64,000 nucleotides of DNA from Desulfonema magnum (lineage in GTDB: Bacteria > Desulfobacterota > Desulfobacteria > Desulfobacterales > 4be13): positions 744,001 to 808,000 of the forward strand of contig NZ_CP061800.1 in assembly GCF_017377395.1 (NCBI RefSeq), read 5' to 3'. Positions 44,052 through 51,570 of the stretch are shown piece after piece. The notes under the pieces are model-generated. The model saw nothing but the letters and a program-made list of their open reading frames with translations, was not told where the DNA came from and searched no databases. Made by a program: the position numbers and the translations under genes. Every line of letters begins with the position of its first letter. Within the stretch, counting starts at the first letter, position 1.

Positions 44052-44129
44052 GTGAATAATATAAAAATCAAATTAACGGCAGTATATGAAAAAGTAAAAG
44101 ACGGCTATATAGGCTATTTTGCAGAATTC
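44052..44129 (+). pseudogene. HicB antitoxin remnant (first 26 codons)
   Basis: From GTG 44052 the frame reads MNNIKIKLTAVYEKVKDGYI followed by GYFAEF, the HicB N-terminal strand pattern (normally followed by PGANTQG). It then enters the palindrome array, and the remaining frame to 44414 is translated repeat. No HicA or rest of HicB is seen, so the gene was truncated by the array or by a rearrangement ending there. Confidence 0.6.
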
Positions 44130-44133
44130 AAAA

Positions 44134-44401
44134 TTTCTATATTTAGAAACTTTGTATGGTCGGAGCAGAAAAACAAAAAAGTGTCTATATATAGAAACTC
44201 TGAAGGTTTCCACATTTGGAAACAAGTTTCCATATATAGAAACTTGTTTCTAAATATAGACACCTTAAAGTTTCTAAATATAGACACTTTGTATGGTCAG
44301 GACAGGAAAGAGGGAAAGTTTCTATATATAGAAATCTTAAAAGTTTCTATATGTAGAAACTTGTTTCCATATATGGAAACCCGGTGTCTATATATGGAAA
44401 C
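44134..44401. repeat. Array of ten palindromes, consensus GTTTCTATATATAGAAAC
   Basis: Copies start at about 44134, 44181, 44205, 44226, 44246, 44270, 44318, 44343, 44363 and 44384. Half-sites alternate between GTTTC and GTGTC (right sides GAAAC or GACAC) with centres YAWATWTR. Two copies are followed by the same spacer TTTGTATGGTC (44152 and 44289), showing an older duplication unit of about 136 bp. Spacers are 2-47 bases, so it is not a CRISPR. It lies 57 bases upstream of the propeller gene. Confidence 0.85.
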
Positions 44402-44458
44402 CCTGTTTTCCTGATAATCCATGGTTATTTTTCTTAAAGGTAAGGAGAAAGTAACGCA

Positions 44459-45943
44459 ATGAGTGGTTTTTTCAAAAAAGGCTGGGGAAAATTGTTGGGG
44501 CTTATTCTTGTCATTGGAGCAATGCTGTTTCCTGTGACAGCGACAGCACAGGACGGCACACAAAAGTGGGCTTTTAAAACCGGAGGCGGTTGCACTGCGC
44601 CGGCAATCGGATCGGACGGCACGATCTATGTGGGAGGATACAACGGCTATCTTTATGCAGTGAATCCGGACGGCACACAAAAATGGACTTTTCAATATCC
44701 AGACAGTTGGGGTGGATCGATGGCGATTGGCTCGGATGGTACGATTTATATGGGATCAGACGATCACAACCTTTATGCTGTGAATCCGGACGGCACGCAA
44801 AAATGGACTTTTCAAACCGGAGGCGCGGTGCGGTCTTCGCCGGCGATTGGCTATGATGGCACGATTTATGTGGGATCAAGCGATTACAACCTTTATGCAG
44901 TGAACCCGGACGGAACGCAAAAATGGGCTTTTGAAACCGGAAGCTATGCGTGGTATTCGCCAGTGATTGGGGCAGACGGCACGATTTATGTGGTATCACA
45001 CGATGACAATCTTTATGCAGTGAATCCGGACGGCACACAAAAATGGGCTTCCAATGCTTTCAATGCCCCGGGTACTATAACTTCCATGGCAATTGGCTCT
45101 GACGGTACGATTTATATGGGATCAGACAGCGACATTCTTGCAGTGAATCCTGACGGCACAAAAAAATGGGAATTTCGAACCCCGAAATATGTACAAGCTT
45201 TTTCTCCGGCGATTGGATCGGACGGCACGATTTATGCTGGATCAAACGATGGCAATCTTTACGCAGTGAGTCCTGACGGCATGCAGAATTGGACTTTTCA
45301 AATCGGAGGCTATATAAAGACTACGCCGGCGATCGGGGCGGATGGAACGATTTATATGGGATCAGCAGAAAGTGACAATTTTTATGCTGTGAATCCGGAC
45401 GGAACGCAGAAATGGGCTTTTCAAGCCGGAGGTATTATTGATTCTTCGCCAGCGATAGGCGAAGACGGCACCGTTTATGTAGTATCAAGTGATCGCAACC
45501 TTTATGCCATAAACAGCAGCTCAGGCGGCTTGGCAAATTCTCCGTGGCCCATGTTTCATCATGATCTGAAGCATACCGGCGGTGTTAATCAGATGCCCGC
45601 TGCCCGGCTGCCTGTTTCCGAACAGGTGGTTTTCGATGAAGTCACGCTTGATGCGAGTCAGTCATCCGACCCTGACGGTTCCATCATGTCCTATCAGTGG
45701 CAGTTGGCGTTTCACGGAGATTCAGCTCTCGACAGGACAGCCGAAGGTGTCACGCCGCTGCTGACGGGTCTGCAAAACGGATTTTATGATGTGACGCTGA
45801 CCATCACAGACGACAAAGGCGCAACAGACACAGAAACAATGCTCCTGGGAGCCGCCGGAGCGTGTGAGGGAGGTTCTGAGGAAAAAGCGGATTTGGCGAA
45901 GGTGATTTATATTCTCAGGGTGCTGGCGGGTTCTGAGAACTGA
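44459..45943 (+). CDS. Secreted PQQ-like beta-propeller protein with PKD-type domain
   Basis: 494 residues. Signal peptide MSGFFKKGWGKLLGLILVIG, cleavage near residue 30. About eight repeats of 38-40 residues follow (PAIGSDGTIYVG...NLYAVNPDGTQKW), an eight-bladed PQQ-like propeller; DNA-level identity among the repeats is high. Residues about 385-470 form a PKD-like domain (VTLDASQSSDPDGSIMSYQW, FYDVTLTITDDKGATDT). The tail KADLAKVIYILRVLAG resembles half a dockerin repeat often found at the C-terminus of exported proteins in this group. AAGGAG precedes the ATG. An attC-like site begins 17 bases after its stop, so it may be a cassette gene. Confidence 0.85.
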   Translation: MSGFFKKGWGKLLGLILVIGAMLFPVTATAQDGTQKWAFKTGGGCTAPAIGSDGTIYVGGYNGYLYAVNPDGTQKWTFQYPDSWGGSMAIGSDGTIYMGSDDHNLYAVNPDGTQKWTFQTGGAVRSSPAIGYDGTIYVGSSDYNLYAVNPDGTQKWAFETGSYAWYSPVIGADGTIYVVSHDDNLYAVNPDGTQKWASNAFNAPGTITSMAIGSDGTIYMGSDSDILAVNPDGTKKWEFRTPKYVQAFSPAIGSDGTIYAGSNDGNLYAVSPDGMQNWTFQIGGYIKTTPAIGADGTIYMGSAESDNFYAVNPDGTQKWAFQAGGIIDSSPAIGEDGTVYVVSSDRNLYAINSSSGGLANSPWPMFHHDLKHTGGVNQMPAARLPVSEQVVFDEVTLDASQSSDPDGSIMSYQWQLAFHGDSALDRTAEGVTPLLTGLQNGFYDVTLTITDDKGATDTETMLLGAAGACEGGSEEKADLAKVIYILRVLAGSEN

Positions 45944-45960
45944 AACCTTCAGAATTTGAA

Positions 45961-46050
45961 AAATAACCAGTCGCTGCACCGGACAGCGGGGGCGGGTCTT
46001 TTTAGGAAGTTGTTCGCCAAAGCCCCCGCTGCCGGTGAGCTTGGTCGTTA
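45961..46050 (+). other. attC-like site 1, interrupted by group II intron
   Basis: Left core AAATAAC (45961-45967), right core GTTA (46047-46050) continuing as GGT after the intron at about 46792. The imperfect palindrome CACCGG-A-CAGCGGGGGC / GCCCCCGCTG-CCGGTG leaves one A unpaired, the extrahelical base expected in attC folds. It lies just downstream of the propeller gene, as a cassette attC should. Confidence 0.75.
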
Positions 46051-46791
46051 GTGCGCCAAGCAAAGCTTGGTGCTTCTTGCGGGGTGCAAGTCCCCGTCAG
46101 GTAAGGTCTGGCCAGCCACCTGTACCGAGTGTTGCGTCCGGTTAGGACAGACATACCGTCGAACGACCCGGGCGAAGCGTACACAGGGAATCATATAGGC
46201 CACAGGGGGAACGGCGCTCCCCTGAAGCATGGTACAGCACCGTAATAAGTAAAAATGCAGACGGCGACGTTTTTAACGTGACGGAAGCCAATACAAAGGA
46301 ATCGTAAGTATCTCTGCGAAGCTTGCTTCAGCGTTGATCGGGCGAGATTCCGGAGGGTCTGCCGGTGTCATCAGGGCGTGGCATGTATGAAGAGAGGCAC
46401 ACAGGAACTTGGGAGACCCTGTCAGTTCCTGATGACAAGGGGTGAGGAACCCCGTCTTGAACTGGAGAATGGGGAAAGGCATCAGGCAGGCGTGTCCGAC
46501 ACGAAAAATGGAGGCTCGCCGACGACTTTCAGGGAGTCATATCTGCTCATAGTACTCTGAGACGGTAACGCCGGTCACATGGGGAAGGGGCGGACAGGGT
46601 TACGCAGTCCGCAAAGGAAACTACGCCCGATCATGTCGAATCGGACAAGCGGAGCAAACCTCACTGCGGAGAATAGCAAAAACCGCTTTAGCGGAGCGCC
46701 AGAGCGAGTAACTCTGAGGAACCTTGTGCGGTAATTCCGCACGCAGGGGTCTGTGAGGGGGCAGTCGGGTAACTGGCTGTCCTACCTCTAT
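46051..46791 (+). mobile_element. Group II intron without reverse transcriptase
   Basis: Begins GTGCGCCAAGCAAAGCTTGG and ends with the domain V/VI-like segment CCTTGTGCGGTAATTCCGCA followed by GTAACTGGCTGTCCTAC. It matches the ends of the complete intron at 51571-53572 nearly throughout. The region between about 46650 and 46700 replaces the RT gene with a short join (CCTCACTGCGGAGAATAGCA then GAGCGCCAGAGCGAGTAACT). It is therefore an ORF-deleted derivative that would need the RT in trans. 3' end placed to within 2 bases. Confidence 0.85.
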
Positions 46792-47120
46792 GGTTGTTTA
46801 TATATCAAATAAAATAAGAAGAATAGACAGTAGAAAACAGGTTTGAAATTTTCCACTATTTGCAAAAAACGATTTCTTTGGTATCCTAAATTCTCAAAAA
46901 CGACATCTTATTTGAGCAAAGCAGATAGGCGTGTTTGCTCTGATATTTCGGTTTCAAAGATCAGAACTTGTATTTTCAGTAACTTAGCCCTGAATTTCAA
47001 GACTGTTTTTTTAAACCTGCTTCAAATATTGTAAAAATAAAAATATGTGCCTCTAAGGATAGTTGGCGCAAGGTGTCGTTTCTGAGTAAATTGTTTTCAA
47101 AAATAAAACGGAGGTGTAAA
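46792..47120. other. Cassette leader, no gene
   Basis: About 330 AT-rich bases between the intron end and the Panacea gene. An open frame at 46843-47034 has no ribosome-binding site or family match. The promoter for the following pair may be here. Confidence 0.4.
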
Positions 47121-47675
47121 ATGGAATTCAATTACGACCCCATAAAAACAGTTCAGACGGCTGCTCTTTTTTTAAAAATGAATGGTGAAAAGCCTATGAA
47201 ATATATTAAATTGATAAAACTGCTTTACCTTGCAGACAAAGCGGCTTTGAAATTAATGGATGAGACAATAACCGGAGATAAGTATGTTTCAATGAATTAT
47301 GGCCCGGTTCTGAGCAAAGTTTACGACCTGATCAATCACGGTCCTGAACGTGACCCCGACAATCCATGGTTCAATCATATTTCATCGCCAAGTGATTATT
47401 GTGTTACATTGCTTGATGATCCAGGGGATGATGAGCTTTGCGAAGAAGAGGAAAAAATTATTGAGACAATCTATAAAACATTCGGCCATATCAATGTGTG
47501 GAAATTATCTGAAATAACCCACCACATGCCTGAATGGCAAGACCCGCACGGAAGCGCAATCCCAATTTCCATTGATGATATTCTCAAAGCATTGAGAAAA
47601 ACCGAAGATGACATAGAGGCTGTTCATAAAAATATTGAGAAAGAAAACTATTTCAATTTACTGCTTGCAAGCTGA
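47121..47675 (+). CDS. Panacea-domain (SocA-like, DUF4065) antitoxin candidate
   Basis: 184 residues from ATG 47121 with GGAGG 7 bases upstream. The Panacea signature is visible: AALFLKMNGEKPMKYIKLIKLLYLADKAAL, then KYVSMNYGPVLSKVYDLINH and the late ETIYKTFGHINVWKLSEITHHMPEW. Panacea proteins are promiscuous antitoxins that neutralise many unrelated toxins encoded next to them. The next gene starts 21 bases later on the same strand and ends before an attC-like site, so both sit in one integron-type cassette. Confidence 0.85.
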   Translation: MEFNYDPIKTVQTAALFLKMNGEKPMKYIKLIKLLYLADKAALKLMDETITGDKYVSMNYGPVLSKVYDLINHGPERDPDNPWFNHISSPSDYCVTLLDDPGDDELCEEEEKIIETIYKTFGHINVWKLSEITHHMPEWQDPHGSAIPISIDDILKALRKTEDDIEAVHKNIEKENYFNLLLAS

Positions 47676-47695
47676 ACAGAAGGGGGAATAGATAA

Positions 47696-48079
47696 ATGGC
47701 AAATGGTTTAAGCATCGGCGATACGTTTTTATTATCCACACCTCCTAACGATATGCACTTGTTTGTAGTCATCGCCCCCACTCAGAATGGAAACCATCTT
47801 TGTGTAAATGTAACAACACAACGTAACAATTCCGACACATCTTGTGTTTTACAAAGCGGAGATCATCCTTTTATCAATCATGATTCTGTAATCAATTACA
47901 AACAGGCACGGGAAATTAATCCTGCTACAATTCAAAATCTGATTGATAATGGCAATTGCTATCGACGTGATCCAGCTTCGGCAGACGTACTAAACAGAAT
48001 TCAACAGGGAGGAATAAATTCGACAAGGTTGAAGAAAAAATTAAAAAAAGCTCTCAGAAAATATCTAAACAATCCGTAA
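47696..48079 (+). CDS. Putative toxin partner of Panacea, MazF-like barrel suspected
   Basis: 127 residues, AAGGGGG ribosome-binding site 11 bases before ATG. First part SIGDTFLLSTPPNDMHLFVV...LCVNVTTQRNNSDTSCVLQSGDHPFI looks like a small SH3/MazF-type barrel (a G-D strand, then hydrophobic strands, then a loop). The tail is helical and very basic (STRLKKKLKKALRKYL), suiting nucleic-acid binding. I do not recognise a named family. The toxin role is inferred from its place directly after a Panacea gene. Confidence 0.65.
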   Translation: MANGLSIGDTFLLSTPPNDMHLFVVIAPTQNGNHLCVNVTTQRNNSDTSCVLQSGDHPFINHDSVINYKQAREINPATIQNLIDNGNCYRRDPASADVLNRIQQGGINSTRLKKKLKKALRKYLNNP

Positions 48080-48112
48080 AAGAATATGACATTATAAGCA
48101 ATTAAAACAACA

Positions 48113-48169
48113 ACCTAACCCGTCGTTTGAGCGGACGGAAAAAGCCCCGCCGCTCAACTCTGCGTTACA
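48113..48169 (+). other. attC-like site 2, interrupted by group II intron
   Basis: Left core ACCTAAC (48113-48119), right core beginning GTTACA (48164-48169). The fold TTGAGCGG-A-CGG / CCG-CCGCTCAA has the same extra A as site 1. Almost identical to the site at 54478-54536. Confidence 0.8.
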
Positions 48170-48402
48170 GTGCGACATGAAGTCGCATAAGTATTTGTTA
48201 ATATTGACTTAGTGTCATTAATTAACCCGATATTCTGCTATCGGTATCCTACCGGGACGTGCATCAGGAGCAATTCTTTTGTGCGAAGCTCCCGGGACAA
48301 CGAAACCTGCGGGACGATCAGTTCCGGAAGAGAAAACCGTGAGGGGAACTCAGCTCTGCCAGCATCAGGGCGGTAAGGAGCCAGGATTGGACAGTATGGT
48401 TA

Positions 48403-48724
48403 ACATATGTGGCATCCTTCATATTTGCCCAAAAGTACTTTACACTTTTGGTGATTTGAAAAAAAGTCCATTTTTTTTCAATCTACAAATTTTGTAGCTA
48501 AATAAAAGTAATATTTACAAATAGATATTGTAAAATCTACAAATTTTGTAGTTTTTTACACACTTCAAACATGATTAGCTAAAATTAACTACAAAATTTG
48601 TAGTTTTTTTGTAATAGGTTGTTTATATTATAAAAATAATCAAAATTATCATGAATTAAAAAAAACATAAAAAATTCATTTTAGCTGAAAGTGTAAACTA
48701 CTAAATGAAGGATGCCACATATGT
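48403..48724. mobile_element. MITE-like element, family 1 copy B, nested in intron
   Basis: Ends ACATATGTGGCATCCTTCAT and its exact complement, 322 bp. Further in, TACTTTACACTTT and AAAGTGTAAACTACTAAATG match the ends of copy A (6493-6619). The interior contains four runs of CTACAAAATTTGTAG-like palindromes. No gene. Confidence 0.75.
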
Positions 48725-49225
48725 GAATCGCCACAGCGTCGTTACGAGGAGAAGCCAAAGATGCTGACAGGCTTTGACCAAAAAGGTATGTGGTCAGGTA
48801 TGAAGGCTTATAACTCCTTCATCGCAGATGCAGTGCCACCGGCGTAAGGGCGGAACCTAACCTGTCCGTAAGGTATTTGTGCGAAACATGGTAAGCCCGT
48901 ATCTCTCCCTTCGGGGAAAGCGAACCGCAAGGCAAGCCCACGGGGATGCGGGTAAAGGATGTCGGAGAAAGCGAATGCCGTGCCGTAACGGTGCGGATAC
49001 GGGTTCGGAATTTGCCCGGCACGAAAGTGAGCAGACTTCCGACCGGTGTTTCTTTGCGAGACAATTTGCATAATCTTCTTCGGAGAGGAAAGCAAATGAC
49101 GGGGACTGTCTCAGTCCGCCGGTGCGCCTCTCTGCGGGAAACCGCCTGAAGAATGCAAATGAGTATCGCAAAGGTTGACAAAGCGCAACCGGGCATCCCC
49201 GTCAGGGATCGCCTTTGAAATGCCT

Positions 49226-49259
49226 GAGCCGTGTGCGTTGAAAGGCGCAAGCACGGTTC
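49226..49259 (+). ncRNA. Group II intron domain V
   Basis: 34-nt hairpin with GAGCCG stem start, AGC triad, two-base bulge and a GAAA-type tetraloop region, the most conserved part of group II ribozymes. Confidence 0.85.
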
Positions 49260-49383
49260 TTAGGGGGCTTGGGGATGGCAACATCCCCCGGCTACCCGAC
49301 TTTTTCTTCAAGTAAATAAAAAAGTTTACTATGAAACAAAGCGAGAAAGCTATTGGTTGAAGTCAGCCCTGCTCGGATTTTGA

Positions 49384-49962
49384 ATGAGAAATATTGCTAA
49401 GAAGTTAAAAATACTGATTGCCAGCATCTTGTCTCTGCCGATAATTGCTATCACCTTTCTGATAACAGACGGGCATTCGGATAATTACAAAGAATCTGAT
49501 GTGGGGGTCGTTTTGGGAAACAAAGTAAATTCCGATGGCACATTATCTCCGAGGTTGGAAGGCAGACTGACAAAAGCATATGAACTTTATAAAAACCGGG
49601 TGATCGAAAAAATAATTGTCAGCGGCGGCATCGGTGTCGAAGGCATGGACGAAGCTCTGACGATGAAAAAATATCTGAACAGATGGGGAGTGCCGGAAAA
49701 CCGCATCATTGCCGACAGGAACGGGGTCAATACTTACAACACCGCAAAAAATGTAAAGAAATATATGAATGCCAATAATTGGAAGTCAGTCGTAATAATC
49801 ACCTCATATCATCATATCTCCCGGACAAGATTGGCATTTCACAGGTTCGGCATAAAAAATGTCACATGCGCTCATGCCGATTATTATGAATTACGAGACA
49901 TAGTTACTATTTTCAGAGAATTGGCAGCCTGTTGTTATTACTTAATCAGAAATTATGAATGA
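49384..49962 (+). CDS. YdcF/SanA-like DUF218 protein
   Basis: 192 residues. One N-terminal membrane helix (KILIASILSLPIIAITFLI) then a DUF218 domain: SDVGVVLGNKVNSDGTLSPR, LYKNRVIEKIIVSGGIGVEGMDEALTMKKYL, NTYNTAKNVKKYM and SVVIITSYHHISRTRLAFHRFG. SanA/YdcF proteins act at the cell envelope, in barrier function or cofactor binding, with an uncertain reaction. It occupies the stretch between attC-like sites 2 and 3, so I read it as a cassette gene. Confidence 0.85.
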   Translation: MRNIAKKLKILIASILSLPIIAITFLITDGHSDNYKESDVGVVLGNKVNSDGTLSPRLEGRLTKAYELYKNRVIEKIIVSGGIGVEGMDEALTMKKYLNRWGVPENRIIADRNGVNTYNTAKNVKKYMNANNWKSVVIITSYHHISRTRLAFHRFGIKNVTCAHADYYELRDIVTIFRELAACCYYLIRNYE

Positions 49963-49999
49963 TTGCTAATTCAATCAGTCAGGTCTGCATTAAGAAAAA

Positions 50000-50058
50000 T
50001 ATAATCCGGCGTCTGAGCGGACGGAAAAAGCACCCGCCGTTCAACTTGGTCGTTATTT
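50000..50058 (+). other. attC-like site 3
   Basis: Degenerate left core around ATAATCC, right core GTTATTT (50052-50058). Contains GAGCGG-A-CGG and CCG-CCGTTC with the unpaired A conserved. 38 bases after the YdcF-like stop. Confidence 0.65.
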
Positions 50059-50290
50059 TTTTCTGTGAAAGAGCAGACGCCCGGAATGACACATAATAAG
50101 GCATCCGGGCTGCGGGGCGTCCGGGTTTCCGGCGAAATAAAAACTTTGCGGAACAGCGGACTGCGAGGCAATACGGTTTCCGGCGGAATAAAAACTTTGC
50201 GGGACAGCGGGTTGCGGAATAATACGGTTTCCGACGAAAAAAATATCTTTTCGGAACAAAAGGTGGGCGAAAGAATACGGTTTGTGAAAA
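50059..50290. other. Short cassette-like stretch with direct repeats, no clear gene
   Basis: Lies between attC-like sites 3 and 4. It contains three near copies of GGAATAAAAACTTTGCGG / ACGGTTTCCG. A 99-residue frame (50065-50364) is translated repeat and runs into site 4, so I do not call it. This may be a gene-less cassette. Confidence 0.45.
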
Positions 50291-50378
50291 AAATAACCCG
50301 GCATTGCAGCGGACGGGCAGCGGAACCGGCTGCGGGACGGCTCGGAAAACCCGCCCGCCGCTGAACTCTGCGTTAGGT
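50291..50378 (+). other. attC-like site 4, intact
   Basis: Left core AAATAAC, right core GTTAGGT (fits GTTRRRY exactly). Arms CAGCGG-A-CGGGC / GCCCG-CCGCTG with the unpaired A. 88 bp with a variable loop of about 45 bases. The best complete example here. Confidence 0.8.
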
Positions 50379-50543
50379 CGCAAACCCAATAATAGCATAG
50401 AAAGAAAATTTTTGTGTTGATCATTCAATAATTTTTGACTACAATAAATCATTGCAAATAGTAAAAATATATTTAAATTTTAGTAGGTAATATGAATTTG
50501 ATAAGAACTATATAAACTGAAAGCATACATAGGAAGTGATTAT

Positions 50544-50963
50544 ATGCCTGCAAAAGACTTCTACCATGACATTTTTGTTCAATCACTTATCAAAGAAGGT
50601 TGGACAATAACCGATGATCCTCTTACACTTTCTTATGGAAACAGAGATATGTATGTTGATCTCGGAGCAGAACGAACTGTAATTGCAGCTGAACGTGATA
50701 AGGAAAAAATAGCTGTCGAAATAAAAAGTTTCATAGGCGCTTCACCTGTTCGTGACTTGGAAATAGCTGTCGGTCAATACAGCATTTATCAAAGTGTTCT
50801 TTCAGAAATTGAATCAAATCGCATACTCTATCTTGCAGTTCCTTTGCGAGTTTACGAAAGTATTCTTTCAGAACGTTTTGGACAACTGATTCTTACAAAC
50901 CTTAATATCAAAGTCATAGTATTTGATCATAAAAACGAAAGGATTGTAAAATGGATACAATAG
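50544..50963 (+). CDS. xisH: XisH family protein
   Basis: 139 residues, full length for XisH. MPAKDFYHDIFVQSLIKEGW is the characteristic start, DMYVDLGAER and EKIAVEIKSFIG form a PD-(D/E)XK-like core, and SPVRDLEIAVGQYSIYQSVL follows. XisH and XisI were first described as factors controlling excision of the fdxN element in heterocystous cyanobacteria but occur widely as a pair, often in mobile DNA. It overlaps xisI by 13 nt. AGGAAGTG precedes the ATG. It lies in a cassette between attC-like sites 4 and 5. Confidence 0.92.
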   Translation: MPAKDFYHDIFVQSLIKEGWTITDDPLTLSYGNRDMYVDLGAERTVIAAERDKEKIAVEIKSFIGASPVRDLEIAVGQYSIYQSVLSEIESNRILYLAVPLRVYESILSERFGQLILTNLNIKVIVFDHKNERIVKWIQ

Positions 50964-51286
50964 AAAAATATCGTGAAATCGTTAAGAACCTAATTTACGA
51001 TTATGCAAAGTACAAACCCTCACATGGTCAAATTGACACAGAAGTAATAACTGACACTCAAAATGATCATTATGAACTATTGCACATTGGGTGGGATGGA
51101 GTTCGCAGAGTTCATGGATCGGTTATACATATTGACATTATTGACGATAAAATTTGGATTCAATACGATGGAACATCACGTCCGGTAGCTGAAGAACTGG
51201 TAGCAGCAGGTATTCCGAAAGAATCAATTGTACTCGGTTTTTTTCCTGCTGATGAAAGAATATATACCGAATATGCAGCTGCATGA
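50951..51286 (+). CDS. xisI: XisI family protein
   Basis: 111 residues with the XisI pattern: MDTIEKYREIVKNLIYDYA, then VITDTQNDHYELLHIGWDGV, RVHGSVIHIDIIDDKIWIQY and ELVAAGIPKESIVLGFFPAD. It starts inside the end of xisH, so they are coupled, and 21 bases separate its stop from the next attC-like site. A TA-like or nuclease/inhibitor relation between XisH and XisI is an inference; their biochemical role is not known. Confidence 0.92.
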   Translation: MDTIEKYREIVKNLIYDYAKYKPSHGQIDTEVITDTQNDHYELLHIGWDGVRRVHGSVIHIDIIDDKIWIQYDGTSRPVAEELVAAGIPKESIVLGFFPADERIYTEYAAA

Positions 51287-51307
51287 AAAAAAATTTTCGC
51301 ATAAGCG

Positions 51308-51393
51308 ACCTAACCCGGCGCTGAACTCGGACGCAAAAGGGTTCCGGTCGCTATCGCTCCCTCCACCCTTTTGCGCCGGTTAGTTTAGCGTTA
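51308..51393 (+). other. attC-like site 5, followed by intron stub
   Basis: Left core ACCTAAC (51308-51314), right core GTTA (51390-51393). Arms CGG-A-CGCAAAAGGGT / ACCCTTTTGCG-CCG with the unpaired A. The loop contains CGGTCGCTATCGCTC. Confidence 0.75.
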
Positions 51394-51437
51394 GTGCGCC
51401 AAGCAAAGCTTGGTGCTTCTTGCGGGGTGCAAGTCCC
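51394..51437 (+). mobile_element. 44-nt 5' stub of a group II intron
   Basis: Identical to the first 44 bases of the introns at 46051 and 51571, then breaks off. It sits at the right core of attC-like site 5. It is either an aborted insertion (incomplete reverse transcription would leave the other end) or a deletion product. Confidence 0.75.
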
Positions 51438-51570
51438 ATATGCATCAGGCTAAGAATGCGGGACGGCTGCCGGACGGGGTTTGCAACCCCGTCCGAAACG
51501 TTTGCGGGCGGCGATCCGGAAAATATTCCGGACGGGGTTGCAAACCCCGTCCGGCAAAGGTTTAGCGTTA
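51438..51570. repeat. GGACGGGGTTTGCAACCCCGTCC palindromes between stub and intron
   Basis: Two palindromes built from GACGGGG/CCCCGTC (about 51474-51501 and 51530-51554), then TTTAGCGTTA, the same ten bases that precede the stub. This looks like a duplicated or rearranged target. Confidence 0.6.

Larger units (their letters stand above)
48170..49300 (+). mobile_element. ORF-less group II intron of a second type
   Basis: 5' end GTGCGACATGAAGTCGCATA fits the GUGYG rule. Domain V is canonical (49226-49259, GAGCCGTGTGCG-TTGAAAGG-CGCAAGCACGGTTC) and domain VI follows (49260-49300, ending GGCTACCCGAC). There is no reverse transcriptase. Taking out the nested element at 48403-48724, the intron is about 810 nt. 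It shares no obvious sequence with the intron pair at 46051 and 51571 but uses the same kind of target, the right end of an attC. Confidence 0.85.

Noticed and set aside
44134..44401. CRISPR array
   Set aside because: The repeats are self-complementary, spacers range from 2 to 47 bases and some spacers recur; no cas genes are in the window.
44052..44414. Full 120-residue protein
   Set aside because: Only the first 26 codons resemble HicB; the rest is translated palindrome array.
48819..49250. Minus-strand proteins inside the second intron
   Set aside because: They overlap the structured ribozyme domains including domain V; the open frames are by-products of GC-rich RNA structure.
50065..50364. 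99-residue cassette protein
   Set aside because: Made of short repeated DNA and ends inside an attC-like site; no ribosome-binding site.
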